Assembly (NCBI RefSeq): GCF_002909255.1
Contig: NZ_PIOB01000008.1
Coordinates: forward strand, 62,001-126,000
Direction of reading: 5' to 3'
Source of the DNA: Arenibacter hampyeongensis
GTDB taxonomy: Bacteria; Bacteroidota; Bacteroidia; Flavobacteriales; Flavobacteriaceae
Length of the DNA: 64,000 nucleotides
The stretch's first letter is position 1. The number at the start of each line of letters is the position of its first letter. Made by a program: the position numbers and the translations under genes. The notes beneath the pieces were generated by a model. That model did not search any database. It was not told where the DNA came from and saw only the letters and a list, made by a program, of their open reading frames with translations. This document shows, one piece after another, positions 52,433 through 60,301 of the stretch.

Positions 52433-53194
52433 ATGGGACGATTAAAAGATAAAGTAGCGGTAATTACAGGAGGTGCAGGTGGAATTGGACTGGCCACAGC
52501 AAAACTCTTTTTGGAAGAGGGTGCCAAGGTGGTCATCGTGGACATAAGTAAGGAAGTTCTGGAAAAGGCGAGCTATGGGTTAGATCATAAGAACCTGTCA
52601 TATTGTGTGGCCGATGTTTCAAAAGTTAAGGACACTGAGAAGTTTGTGGAAAATTGTCTGGAGGTTCATGGAAAGATCGACATATTCTTTGCAAATGCAG
52701 GAATTGAAGGTACTTCAAAGCCCATTACGGATTATCCGGACGAGATTTTCGAAAAGGTCATAGGAGTGAACCTAAAAGGAGTTTGGCTGGGATGTAAATA
52801 TGTGATCCCAAAAATGAAGAATGGTGGTAGTGTAATTATTACCTCGTCGGTTGCGGGTTTAAAAGGTTTTGCAGGACTAGGTGCCTATGTGGCCAGCAAA
52901 CATGCCGTGGTAGGATTAATGAGGGTAGCAGCCCAAGAAAATGCAAAGCGTAAAATTCGGGTAAATACAATTCATCCGGGCCCGGTAAACAATAATATGA
53001 TGAGGCGTATAGAAGTGGATATGTCGCCCAGTAGTCCCGATGAGGTTATGAAGGGCTTTGAGTCGGCCGTACCTTTAGGCCGTTATGCGGAATCCAAAGA
53101 AATTGCTGAGATGGCTCTTTTCTTGGCCTCGGATGAGAGTAAGTTCATTACCGGCACCACCCATGTGGTAGATGGTGGAATGTTGTGTTCATAA
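52433..53194 (+). CDS. Short-chain dehydrogenase/reductase
   Basis: This 253-residue classical SDR has the cofactor loop ITGGAGGIGLATAKLF (about residues 11-26) and an Asp in VVIVDISKE that favours NAD(H). The NAG motif is in FFANAGIEG, the catalytic Ser in ITSSVAGLKGF, and the YxxxK in GAYVASKHAVVGL. VNTIHPGPVNNNM and the C-terminal TGTTHVVDGGM follow the family. The substrate is unknown. It is coupled to the WG-repeat gene and overlaps the longest form of the following HEAT-like ORF. Confidence 0.92.
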   Translation: MGRLKDKVAVITGGAGGIGLATAKLFLEEGAKVVIVDISKEVLEKASYGLDHKNLSYCVADVSKVKDTEKFVENCLEVHGKIDIFFANAGIEGTSKPITDYPDEIFEKVIGVNLKGVWLGCKYVIPKMKNGGSVIITSSVAGLKGFAGLGAYVASKHAVVGLMRVAAQENAKRKIRVNTIHPGPVNNNMMRRIEVDMSPSSPDEVMKGFESAVPLGRYAESKEIAEMALFLASDESKFITGTTHVVDGGMLCS

Positions 53195-53204
53195 ATTTGG
53201 GGAT

Positions 53205-53723
53205 ATGGAAACTACAGCTAACATAATAAAATATTTGGAAGGCGGAGATCTTAGATCCCTGGGAAGGGTAAAATTCCTGATACCTTTAATTCGGAATCAG
53301 GAAGACTTCGACCTTCTATTTCGATTTCTTCATTCCAAGGATCGGATAATACTTATGAGGTCGGCCGATGCCGTGGAAAAAATTACCATTGGGAGGCCCC
53401 AATATCTCCAAGGTCATAAAAGTGAGATTTTGGCTTTTCTCCAAAGCGCCGAAGACAAGGAATTTAAATGGCATTTGGCCCTAATGGCACCAAGGCTTTT
53501 ACTCACAGAGCAAGAGATGGAAATTGTCTTGTCCAAACTTAACGAGTGGGCGGGCAATCCTGCCGAAAGTAGAATTTTAAGAGTGAACGCCTTACAGGCC
53601 ATTTCCGAAATCGTAGAAGAGGACCCCGAAATGGAAAAGGATTTTATAGAACTTATTGGCAAATTACAAAAGGAGGAAATAGCCTCGATCAATGCCCGAA
53701 TACGAAAATTAAGTATGCATTGA
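53205..53723 (+). CDS. Helical HEAT-like repeat protein
   Basis: From METTANIIKYLEGGDLRSLG the protein has 172 residues in about six amphipathic helices with HEAT/ARM character: LLFRFLHSKDRIILMRSADA, LAFLQSAEDKEFKWHLALMA, RVNALQAISEIVEEDPEMEK. There is no enzymatic motif; such proteins are scaffolds. A start at 53172 would overlap the SDR gene by 23 bp and give a poor N-terminus, so the ATG at 53205 is preferred. A strong hairpin follows the stop codon and closes the unit. Confidence 0.72.
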   Translation: METTANIIKYLEGGDLRSLGRVKFLIPLIRNQEDFDLLFRFLHSKDRIILMRSADAVEKITIGRPQYLQGHKSEILAFLQSAEDKEFKWHLALMAPRLLLTEQEMEIVLSKLNEWAGNPAESRILRVNALQAISEIVEEDPEMEKDFIELIGKLQKEEIASINARIRKLSMH

Positions 53724-53727
53724 TTTG

Positions 53728-53754
53728 GAAAAGAGGGAGGGTCTCCCACTTTTC
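53728..53754 (+). terminator. Hairpin terminator after the HEAT-like gene
   Basis: GAAAAG-A-GGGAG pairs with CTCCC-A-CTTTTC around a 3-nt loop (53728-53754). The T-run is weak. Confidence 0.6.
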
Positions 53755-53912
53755 TAAATGACAGACCTTCTCCATAGATTAAAGCTATAAAATTTTATGA
53801 CTATTCGCGTAGGTCTCTCCAATATTCCATGAGTCAACAGCCCTAACCAGGCCGGACATAAAATGAATTGGACTTTTGCCATTTTAAATTTAAAATGTCA
53901 ATAAGCCATTTA

Positions 53913-53955
53913 TGACAATTGTCATTGTCAAAATCGCACTTCGGTAATATATTCA
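53913..53955 (+). promoter_or_regulatory. FNR-like operator upstream of the site-2 protease gene
   Basis: Perfect palindrome TGACAATTGTCA at 53913-53924, the same word as at 28608. The expected -7 position holds TATATTCA (53948-53955), a weak match. The longest ORF form would begin inside this operator, which argues for a start at 53964 or 53970; the leader would then be only 4-10 nt. Confidence 0.5.
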
Positions 53956-53963
53956 ATAAAATA

Positions 53964-55052
53964 ATGATTATGAAGGGGTTTTTAAGGTTAGGAAAGGTTG
54001 CGGGCATCCGGTTGGAAGTGCATTGGACATTCGCTTTATTGTTGATTTGGGCCGGATTCGTTGAATTTCAGAATAGCGGTAACTTGACAAGAGTGGCGGT
54101 AAATCAGGGTTTTATATTGGTGTTGATGGGTTGTGTAGTACTACATGAACTAGGCCATGCCCTTACGGCCAGAAAATTTAATATCAAGACACAAAGAATT
54201 ATCCTTTTACCTATTGGGGGCGTAGCTACTTTGGACAAAATGCCTGAAAAACCTGGGCAGGAGCTTCTTGTGGCCCTTGCCGGACCTGCCGTAAATGTTG
54301 TAATTGCCCTACTATTGTCTTTGGTGATACCGCTAAGTAGTTATTTTAATTTTGATAAGGTGGTTGTACAGGAGATGGCTTTTGCACCAAACTTGCAGAA
54401 TTTCCTTTTCTATTTGTTTATAGCGAATGTTATGCTCGTGCTTTTCAACCTTATTCCAGCATTTCCCATGGATGGAGGGCGTGTACTTAGGGCTTTATTG
54501 GCGTTTAGGTTAGGTAGGGTGGAGGCCACCAATATTGCGGCGAGTATTGGCCAAGGTTTGGCAGTTGTATTCTTTATTTTGGGCTTTTTTGTAAATCCTT
54601 TTTTAATATTGATTGCGTTTTTCATTTTCTTTGGAGCGTATGGTGAGAACCAAATGGTAAGGCAAAACTCCTTGTTAAAGGGACATCAGGTAAAGGAAGC
54701 CACCTTGACCAACATCACGGTACTTCGTCCGGATAATAATGTACAAGAGGTTATAGATATCCTTTTGGCAAGTACAGAAAAAGATTTTGTAGTGGCGCTG
54801 GACGATGAAATAAAGGGAATAGTGACCCAAAAGGATGTCATTAAACACGCCAAGACCCCCTCCATTTTAGTTAAAGATATCATGGACAAGAACTTCACTG
54901 TGATTGAAGAATCTGCAGAAATAACCAAGGTATTGGAACTTGTGGGCAAGGAAAAGAAAAATTTCTTTCCGGTGACAAGAAATGCAAAATTGATCGGGGC
55001 CATTGACACGGTCAATATTAGCGAGTATATTTTACTGAAATCAGTATCTTAG
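53964..55052 (+). CDS. Site-2 protease (Rip1/M50B family) with C-terminal CBS domains
   Basis: An integral-membrane zinc metalloprotease of about 362 residues with the HExxH motif VVLHELGHAL near residue 60 and the second zinc-site motif NLIPAFPMDGGRVLRALLAF near residues 155-174. Four to six helices precede two CBS motifs (about residues 245-360: LRPDNNVQEVIDILLA and IKGIVTQKDVIKHA, then AKLIGAIDTVNISEYI). Such proteases cut transmembrane regulators, and CBS domains bind adenosine nucleotides. It probably shares a message with upp, which starts 17 bp after its stop codon. Confidence 0.9.
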   Translation: MIMKGFLRLGKVAGIRLEVHWTFALLLIWAGFVEFQNSGNLTRVAVNQGFILVLMGCVVLHELGHALTARKFNIKTQRIILLPIGGVATLDKMPEKPGQELLVALAGPAVNVVIALLLSLVIPLSSYFNFDKVVVQEMAFAPNLQNFLFYLFIANVMLVLFNLIPAFPMDGGRVLRALLAFRLGRVEATNIAASIGQGLAVVFFILGFFVNPFLILIAFFIFFGAYGENQMVRQNSLLKGHQVKEATLTNITVLRPDNNVQEVIDILLASTEKDFVVALDDEIKGIVTQKDVIKHAKTPSILVKDIMDKNFTVIEESAEITKVLELVGKEKKNFFPVTRNAKLIGAIDTVNISEYILLKSVS

Positions 55053-55069
55053 AACCAAATAGATAATTC

Positions 55070-55723
55070 ATGATTATACATAGGTTAGGTGAAGGCAATT
55101 CAATGCTCAATAAATTTGTTGCGGAAATCAGGGATGCCAAAATTCAGAAGGACAGCATGCGTTTCAGACGGAATATAGAACGTATTGGGGAAATATTGGG
55201 TTACGAGTTGAGCAAGGCCCTAAACTATAAGAGTCATAATGTGCATACCCCATTGGGAACCAAAGAAATGTTATTGCCCATTGATGATTTGGTGCTGTGT
55301 TCGGTTTTACGTGCTGGACTCCCCTTGCACCAGGGCCTTTTAAATTATTTTGACGATGCTGAAAATGCCTTTATTTCTGCTTTTAGACACCATCGTGGTG
55401 ATGAGGATTCTTTTGAAGTAATTGTTAAATACTTTGCCGCCCCATCCTTGGAGAATAAAACCTTAGTGCTGACAGATCCTATGTTGGCCACGGGCAAGAC
55501 CCTGGAAAATGTTTTAAAGACCTTAAAGGACCATGGTAAACCTAAACAAATCCATATTGTTTCTGTTATTGGTTCCCAATCCGGCATAGACCACATAAAG
55601 GAAGTCTTTCCCGAAAATACCCAATTGTGGATCGCTGCGATCGATTTTGAATTGAACAACAAGGGCTATATTATTCCAGGTATTGGAGATGCGGGGGATT
55701 TGGCATTTGGGGAAAAACTGTAA
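55070..55723 (+). CDS. upp: Uracil phosphoribosyltransferase
   Basis: This 217-residue protein has the PRPP-binding loop VLTDPMLATGKTLENVLK (about residues 133-150), the VLRAGLPLHQGL region near residue 80 and a C-terminal uracil-binding stretch YIIPGIGDAGDLAFG. It converts uracil and PRPP to UMP in pyrimidine salvage. It is co-directional with the site-2 protease gene and convergent with the P-type ATPase gene. Confidence 0.94.
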   Translation: MIIHRLGEGNSMLNKFVAEIRDAKIQKDSMRFRRNIERIGEILGYELSKALNYKSHNVHTPLGTKEMLLPIDDLVLCSVLRAGLPLHQGLLNYFDDAENAFISAFRHHRGDEDSFEVIVKYFAAPSLENKTLVLTDPMLATGKTLENVLKTLKDHGKPKQIHIVSVIGSQSGIDHIKEVFPENTQLWIAAIDFELNNKGYIIPGIGDAGDLAFGEKL

Positions 55724-55749
55724 TTATTTCATTGATTTAACTTTTATTC

Positions 55750-58254
55750 TTATTTTTTTCCAGCACGTTTTATTCCCTTCACGATTTCATACCATAGTAC
55801 GGACAACATACCAACCAGCACTGAAATTCCAAGTTGATTCCCATTTAAAGTTTCAAATTGAAAAAATTTGGTAAAAGGTGGTACAAGGAGCAATAGTGCG
55901 GCCAATACGAAAGTGACACCAATAATTATTGGCACTAGATTATTTTTATATTTTAAGGTGGTCCAAATGGAATAATAAAAGGAGCGGTTAACCAAGGTCA
56001 GAAAAATATTGGCGGATATCAATACCATAAATACCATGGTCCTTGTAGTAGATTCATTAAATCCTTGGATAACAGCATATTGATAAATAGATAATGATCC
56101 TACGGTAATTGCCAAACCTTGTATGATACTAGTTGTCAATTCCCTGAATTTAAAAAAGGTGGTTGTAAATGGCCTGGGTTTTTTAATCATCGCATTTTTT
56201 TCCATGGGCTCATTTTCGTAAATAATGGAACAGGTAGGCCCCATAATCAATTCCAATAAAATAACATGCGAAGGTGAAAAAATAGAAGGATAGGCCCAAC
56301 CCAACGCCAAGGGAATAAAAACCGTTAGGATAATAGGGATGTGAATGGATATGATGTACTGTATGGCCTTCTTTAAATTACCATAAATTTTTCTGCCCAT
56401 GGCAATGGCATCCACCATTTTGGACAGGTCATCGTCTACCAGTATCAAGGAGGCGGCTTGCTTGGCGATTTCAGTCCCTTTCTTGCCCATGGCTATACCA
56501 ATATGCGAGGCCTTAAGTGCTGGACCGTCATTGACCCCGTCGCCCGTCATGGCTACCACTTCGTTGTTGGCCTTAATGGCGTTCACTATTCTTAATTTGG
56601 CTTCCGGATACATACGTGTAAAGACTTGCGTTGCTTTCACCTTTTGTTGCAATTCTTCATCACTTAATTGCATTAGTTCGTCCCCGGTCATGTTTTTTTC
56701 ATATCCAGGAAAATTTATTTGTCTACAAATGGCCATGGAAGTTGTGGGATTATCCCCAGTAACCAATTTCACCTTGATTCCTGCTCGATCAAAATCTTTT
56801 AGGACCTTGGATATGTTTTCCTTTGGCGGGTCATAAAAGGCTACTATTCCAAGGAACGAAAATTCAAAATCCTGTTGTCTTTTGGGATAATCGTAACCTT
56901 TAAAATTGGCTTGTCCCACCCCTAACATACGGTAGCCCTCCCGACCTAAATTGGTCAGCACATCCTTGATTTTATTTTTTTGGGTTTCCGTTAATTTGGA
57001 AACCGCCATAATGGCCTCAGGGGCTCCTTTGGAGGCAATAATACGCCCGCCCTCACTGTTTTCGAACAGATGAGTCATCATTGGGGGTTTTCCTCCAAGG
57101 GGATACTCGTGAACCATTTTATAATGGGGTCTCAGATCCACTGGAACCATGTTGCCATAAGCCAGGTGCAGTGACTTTTCCATTGGGTCGAAAGGAATGG
57201 GTTCACTGGCCCACATTGCCATTGTAATTAGATGTTTAAGGGCGGTGTTAAACGGGTCGTCGGCATCAACTGTTTCTTCCGTTTCAAGGCTATAAAGTTT
57301 AACCAGTTCCATTCTGTTTTGGGTAATGGTTCCTGTTTTATCGGCACAAATAACGGTAGCACTTCCCAGAGATTCTACCGTCTTCATATTTTTTACCACA
57401 ATTCCCATCTTCATCAATCTGTAGGCACCTATAGCCATAAAAGTGGTGAAGGCCACTGGAATCTCTTCGGGTAGAATGCTCATGGCCAAGGTCAGGGCTT
57501 TAAGCAGACTGTCCAAAACTTCCCTGGACTGAAAATAATTAATACCCCAAACCAATAGAAAAATAATGCCGCCCCAAATGGACATGTTTTTCACAAAACT
57601 TGATATCTGTCTTTCCAGGGGCGTCTTTTCGTCCTGTATACCTTCAAGACTTTTTCCAATCTTACCCAACTTGGTTTGGTTGCCAATCTCAGTAACGGTT
57701 GCAATGGCCAATCCACTTGCTACTGTTGTGCCACCAAAAATCTTATTGTCCAATTTTGTAGCATCCTTAAAAACGGAAAGTGACTCTCCGGTGAGTATGG
57801 ATTCATTTACCGAAAAATCGTTTGAATGTACAATGGTACCATCTGCAGGAATGGTATTGCCTTCCTCGACCATTAGACTGTCACCAACAACCAATTCCTC
57901 ACTTGGGATTTCCATGACTACACCATTCCGAATGACCTGGCTATTGGGTTGGGTAAGGCTTTTTAATTTTTCCAAGGCCATTCTGCTTTTGGAATCCTGA
58001 TAAAGGGAGATAGAGGCTACCAAAATAATCGCGGAGGCCATAAATATTCCGTCCCCGTTATTTCCTGTAATAAAGTAAATTAAGGAGGCTACAATCAATA
58101 GTATGACCATGGGCTCCTGTGCAATACCTTTTAAAGCATCCAAAAAGCTATTATCCCTTTTGTAGCTCAGACTATTTTCGCCGTGTTTTTTTCTGGATTG
58201 TTTTACGACCTCATCGGAAAGCCCGGGAATGCCAAAATCGGTTGGGTTGATCAT
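55750..58254 (-). CDS. P-type cation-transporting ATPase (PMR1/SERCA-like P2 type)
   Basis: From the ATG at 58254 the protein has about 834 residues. An N-terminal cation-ATPase domain (GLSDEVVKQSRKKHGENSLS) is followed by the A-domain LTGES, membrane helix 4 with ILPEEIPVAF, the phosphorylation site CADKTGTIT, the nucleotide-binding KGAPEAI and the hinge MTGDGVNDGPALK. Six C-terminal helices complete it. PEEIP in helix 4 is like calcium or manganese pumps, but the ion cannot be fixed from this. A longer start at 58305 adds 17 residues with no family support. A divergent FNR-like operator shared with hsp20 lies upstream. Confidence 0.92.
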   Translation of the reverse strand: MINPTDFGIPGLSDEVVKQSRKKHGENSLSYKRDNSFLDALKGIAQEPMVILLIVASLIYFITGNNGDGIFMASAIILVASISLYQDSKSRMALEKLKSLTQPNSQVIRNGVVMEIPSEELVVGDSLMVEEGNTIPADGTIVHSNDFSVNESILTGESLSVFKDATKLDNKIFGGTTVASGLAIATVTEIGNQTKLGKIGKSLEGIQDEKTPLERQISSFVKNMSIWGGIIFLLVWGINYFQSREVLDSLLKALTLAMSILPEEIPVAFTTFMAIGAYRLMKMGIVVKNMKTVESLGSATVICADKTGTITQNRMELVKLYSLETEETVDADDPFNTALKHLITMAMWASEPIPFDPMEKSLHLAYGNMVPVDLRPHYKMVHEYPLGGKPPMMTHLFENSEGGRIIASKGAPEAIMAVSKLTETQKNKIKDVLTNLGREGYRMLGVGQANFKGYDYPKRQQDFEFSFLGIVAFYDPPKENISKVLKDFDRAGIKVKLVTGDNPTTSMAICRQINFPGYEKNMTGDELMQLSDEELQQKVKATQVFTRMYPEAKLRIVNAIKANNEVVAMTGDGVNDGPALKASHIGIAMGKKGTEIAKQAASLILVDDDLSKMVDAIAMGRKIYGNLKKAIQYIISIHIPIILTVFIPLALGWAYPSIFSPSHVILLELIMGPTCSIIYENEPMEKNAMIKKPRPFTTTFFKFRELTTSIIQGLAITVGSLSIYQYAVIQGFNESTTRTMVFMVLISANIFLTLVNRSFYYSIWTTLKYKNNLVPIIIGVTFVLAALLLLVPPFTKFFQFETLNGNQLGISVLVGMLSVLWYEIVKGIKRAGKK

Positions 58255-58362
58255 AGAACCTGAAATAAATAATGTGACAAGCCCTGTCTTAAAATCGAAC
58301 CGCACTTGTTATCCCGATAATAGACAGGGAAAAAATTATTTTAATGCGATTATTGGATACAG

Positions 58363-58436
58363 TAAAATTAAATGTAAATAAATTTTGTGGGACTGACCTA
58401 AATCATTTTGTACCAGGTTAGTTGGATGTACTTTAG
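58363..58436. promoter_or_regulatory. Divergent promoter pair sharing one FNR-like operator (P-type ATPase / Hsp20)
   Basis: TGACCTAAATCA at 58394-58405 is centred at 58399.5. TAATTTTA (58370-58363, minus) and TACTTTAG (58429-58436, plus) both end 36.5 bp away. The hsp20 leader would be about 34 nt. Confidence 0.68.
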
Positions 58437-58474
58437 AAGCATAATAAAAATATAACCCTTAAAAATATAATATT

Positions 58475-58939
58475 ATGACACTTTTAAAATTTAAAAGAAG
58501 GCCATTTGGCAATTTGATGACCCAGGATTTTTTTGACATGGAAGATTTTTTTGATAATCGTGGATGGGTCAGGGATATGTTGCCCGATCGTTTCTGGAAC
58601 GGTAAGCGAATAGAGCCTGCATTGAACATTAAAGAAACCGATGACCATTTTGAGATCGAGCTGGCAGCTCCAGGATTTCAAAAGAAGGATTTTGAGGTTA
58701 CCATTGATGATGGATGTTTAAATATTGCTGCGGAAAAGTCCGAGTCCAAGGAGGATAAGGATGAGAACTATACCCGTAGGGAATTCAGTTACAATTCCTT
58801 TGAACGTTCCTTACAGTTACCGGATAATGTTAAGCAGGAAGCCATTAAAGCTGCCTACAAGGACGGAATTTTGAGCTTTAATTTATCCAAAAAAGAAGAG
58901 GCTAAAAAAACACCTCCCAAGAAAATTCTTATTGGATAG
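58475..58939 (+). CDS. Hsp20/alpha-crystallin small heat-shock protein
   Basis: This 154-residue protein has an N-terminal arm rich in Phe and Asp and the alpha-crystallin domain (about residues 45-140: NIKETDDHFEIELAAPGFQK, VTIDDGCLNIAAEKS, FERSLQLPDNVKQEAIKAAY and DGILSFNLSKKE). A C-terminal I-x-I motif is present in KKILIG. It binds unfolding proteins and keeps them refoldable. It stands alone on the plus strand, divergent from the P-type ATPase gene, with a long-loop terminator after it. Confidence 0.96.
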   Translation: MTLLKFKRRPFGNLMTQDFFDMEDFFDNRGWVRDMLPDRFWNGKRIEPALNIKETDDHFEIELAAPGFQKKDFEVTIDDGCLNIAAEKSESKEDKDENYTRREFSYNSFERSLQLPDNVKQEAIKAAYKDGILSFNLSKKEEAKKTPPKKILIG

Positions 58940-58962
58940 TAATTTGTTGGTTATTTGTTAGT

Positions 58963-59026
58963 AATGCCTTCCTGTTAAAACCCAAAATATGTCCATGTGG
59001 GTGGTTGCAACGGGAAGGCATTTTAA
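58963..59026 (+). terminator. Terminator after hsp20
   Basis: AATGCCTTCC (58963-58972) pairs with GGAAGGCATT (59013-59022), with a 40-nt loop and a short T-run. Confidence 0.7.
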
Positions 59027-59179
59027 TACTTTCCAATCCTTTAATGAAAAAAACTTTGTTCTCCCTACTTTTTATTACTTCTTTAATCGACCAAGTGTGG
59101 ATTCATGGTGGCAACATAATTTGGTTACAAGTTTGTAGGATAGGGAGACCCAGTAAGTAGAGTAACATAAGTTAAAAAC

Positions 59180-60031
59180 CTATTGGATTCCGCTTGGCCA
59201 TTGGTTACCTGTAAAATAGGCATCCATTGAAAAACCATTCATGGCTTCCAATTCTGCTGCCACAAGTAATTCTGAGGAAAGGGAACTATCCTTTAAGGTT
59301 TTTAAGGCCGCTTTATAGCCCAAAAGGTAAATGCTATCCAGGTTCTTTAGGGTAAACATGCCAATACGATCCATATTCATGGGGCGTATCAGTAAATCAC
59401 AGTCCTTAAATTTACGGGTCGTTTCATTGGCCACCATTACATGATATGCTCTTTCCAGGACCTTGTCTACTCGGTTAAGTTCTTGGATGCTTACCTTGTT
59501 GAACGGATTTACATAGACTCCTACAATGTTTTCACAGTAAGGTCTAATAAGGTCCACCGGAAAATTATTTAAAGTACCGCCATCTATATAATATCCATTC
59601 TTGATCTGTACAGGCGCAAACAGACCGGGAACAGCTGCGGATGCTAAAACAGGCCTTATGAGCTCACCGCGACTAAAGACCTTTAAGGTACCATCAAGAA
59701 GGTTGGTAGCTGTTATAAAAAGTGGTTTTTCCAATGATTCAAAGGTGTCGTGTGGCATATAGGCTTTGAATTGATTGTAGAATTTTTCAGTATCCAAAAA
59801 CCCGGGTTTACCCTTGGCATAATTATTTATACTGAATATCTCTGTCGTCTTAAAAAAATCCAACATTTCTTCACAACTACGGCCTGCAGCATATAAGGAA
59901 CCAACTATGGCACCTGCGCTGGTACCTGCAATATGTGAGGGGTAAATACCGCATTCCTCCATAGCCTTTATGGCCCCTATATGGGCAACACCTCGAATAC
60001 CACCTCCGGATAGGACCAAGCCCGTTGTCAT
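59180..60031 (-). CDS. Patatin-like phospholipase
   Basis: This 283-residue protein has the oxyanion loop SGGGIRGVAHIGA (about residues 8-20), the nucleophile elbow GTSAG (Ser near residue 38) and the catalytic Asp in IDGGTLNNFPVD. These are the Ser-Asp dyad elements of patatin (PF01734) lipid acyl hydrolases. No signal peptide or barrel domain is present, so it is likely cytoplasmic or membrane-associated, similar to RssA-type proteins. A member of this family could remodel phospholipids together with cardiolipin synthase. It has an FNR-like operator with an exact -7 element. Confidence 0.92.
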   Translation of the reverse strand: MTTGLVLSGGGIRGVAHIGAIKAMEECGIYPSHIAGTSAGAIVGSLYAAGRSCEEMLDFFKTTEIFSINNYAKGKPGFLDTEKFYNQFKAYMPHDTFESLEKPLFITATNLLDGTLKVFSRGELIRPVLASAAVPGLFAPVQIKNGYYIDGGTLNNFPVDLIRPYCENIVGVYVNPFNKVSIQELNRVDKVLERAYHVMVANETTRKFKDCDLLIRPMNMDRIGMFTLKNLDSIYLLGYKAALKTLKDSSLSSELLVAAELEAMNGFSMDAYFTGNQWPSGIQ

Positions 60032-60055
60032 GTGTCTTTAATTTGAAATTTTATT

Positions 60056-60098
60056 CAAAATTATTCCATATAAAGAAACGCGCATATGACCTTTATCA
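60056..60098 (-). promoter_or_regulatory. FNR-like operator and consensus -7 element for the patatin gene
   Basis: TGACCTTTATCA at 60087-60098. TAATTTTG (60063-60056, minus), exact TAnnTTTG, ends 36.5 bp from the centre. Predicted leader about 20 nt. Confidence 0.72.
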
Positions 60099-60130
60099 GG
60101 TTTAATGAATTCTATTGATATGTTGTATTA

Positions 60131-60173
60131 TGACGGATATCATTTCTTACAGCTGAGGATACCAATACATTTG
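60131..60173 (+). promoter_or_regulatory. FNR-like operator and consensus -7 element upstream of the LOV kinase gene
   Basis: TGACGGATATCA at 60131-60142. TACATTTG (60166-60173), exact TAnnTTTG, ends 36.5 bp from the centre. The leader to the kinase ATG would be about 124 nt. Confidence 0.65.
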
Positions 60174-60301
60174 TGGAACTTGGTAGGAACAGTCCAAAAT
60201 AGATTACAATAGTGTTGGTTTACTAGTACCAATATTGCTCGCCTGGTTTTTCCTTTTCTGTTGGGTGAGGACATTTTTTAGTAGAATTTCACAAATCAAC
60301 A

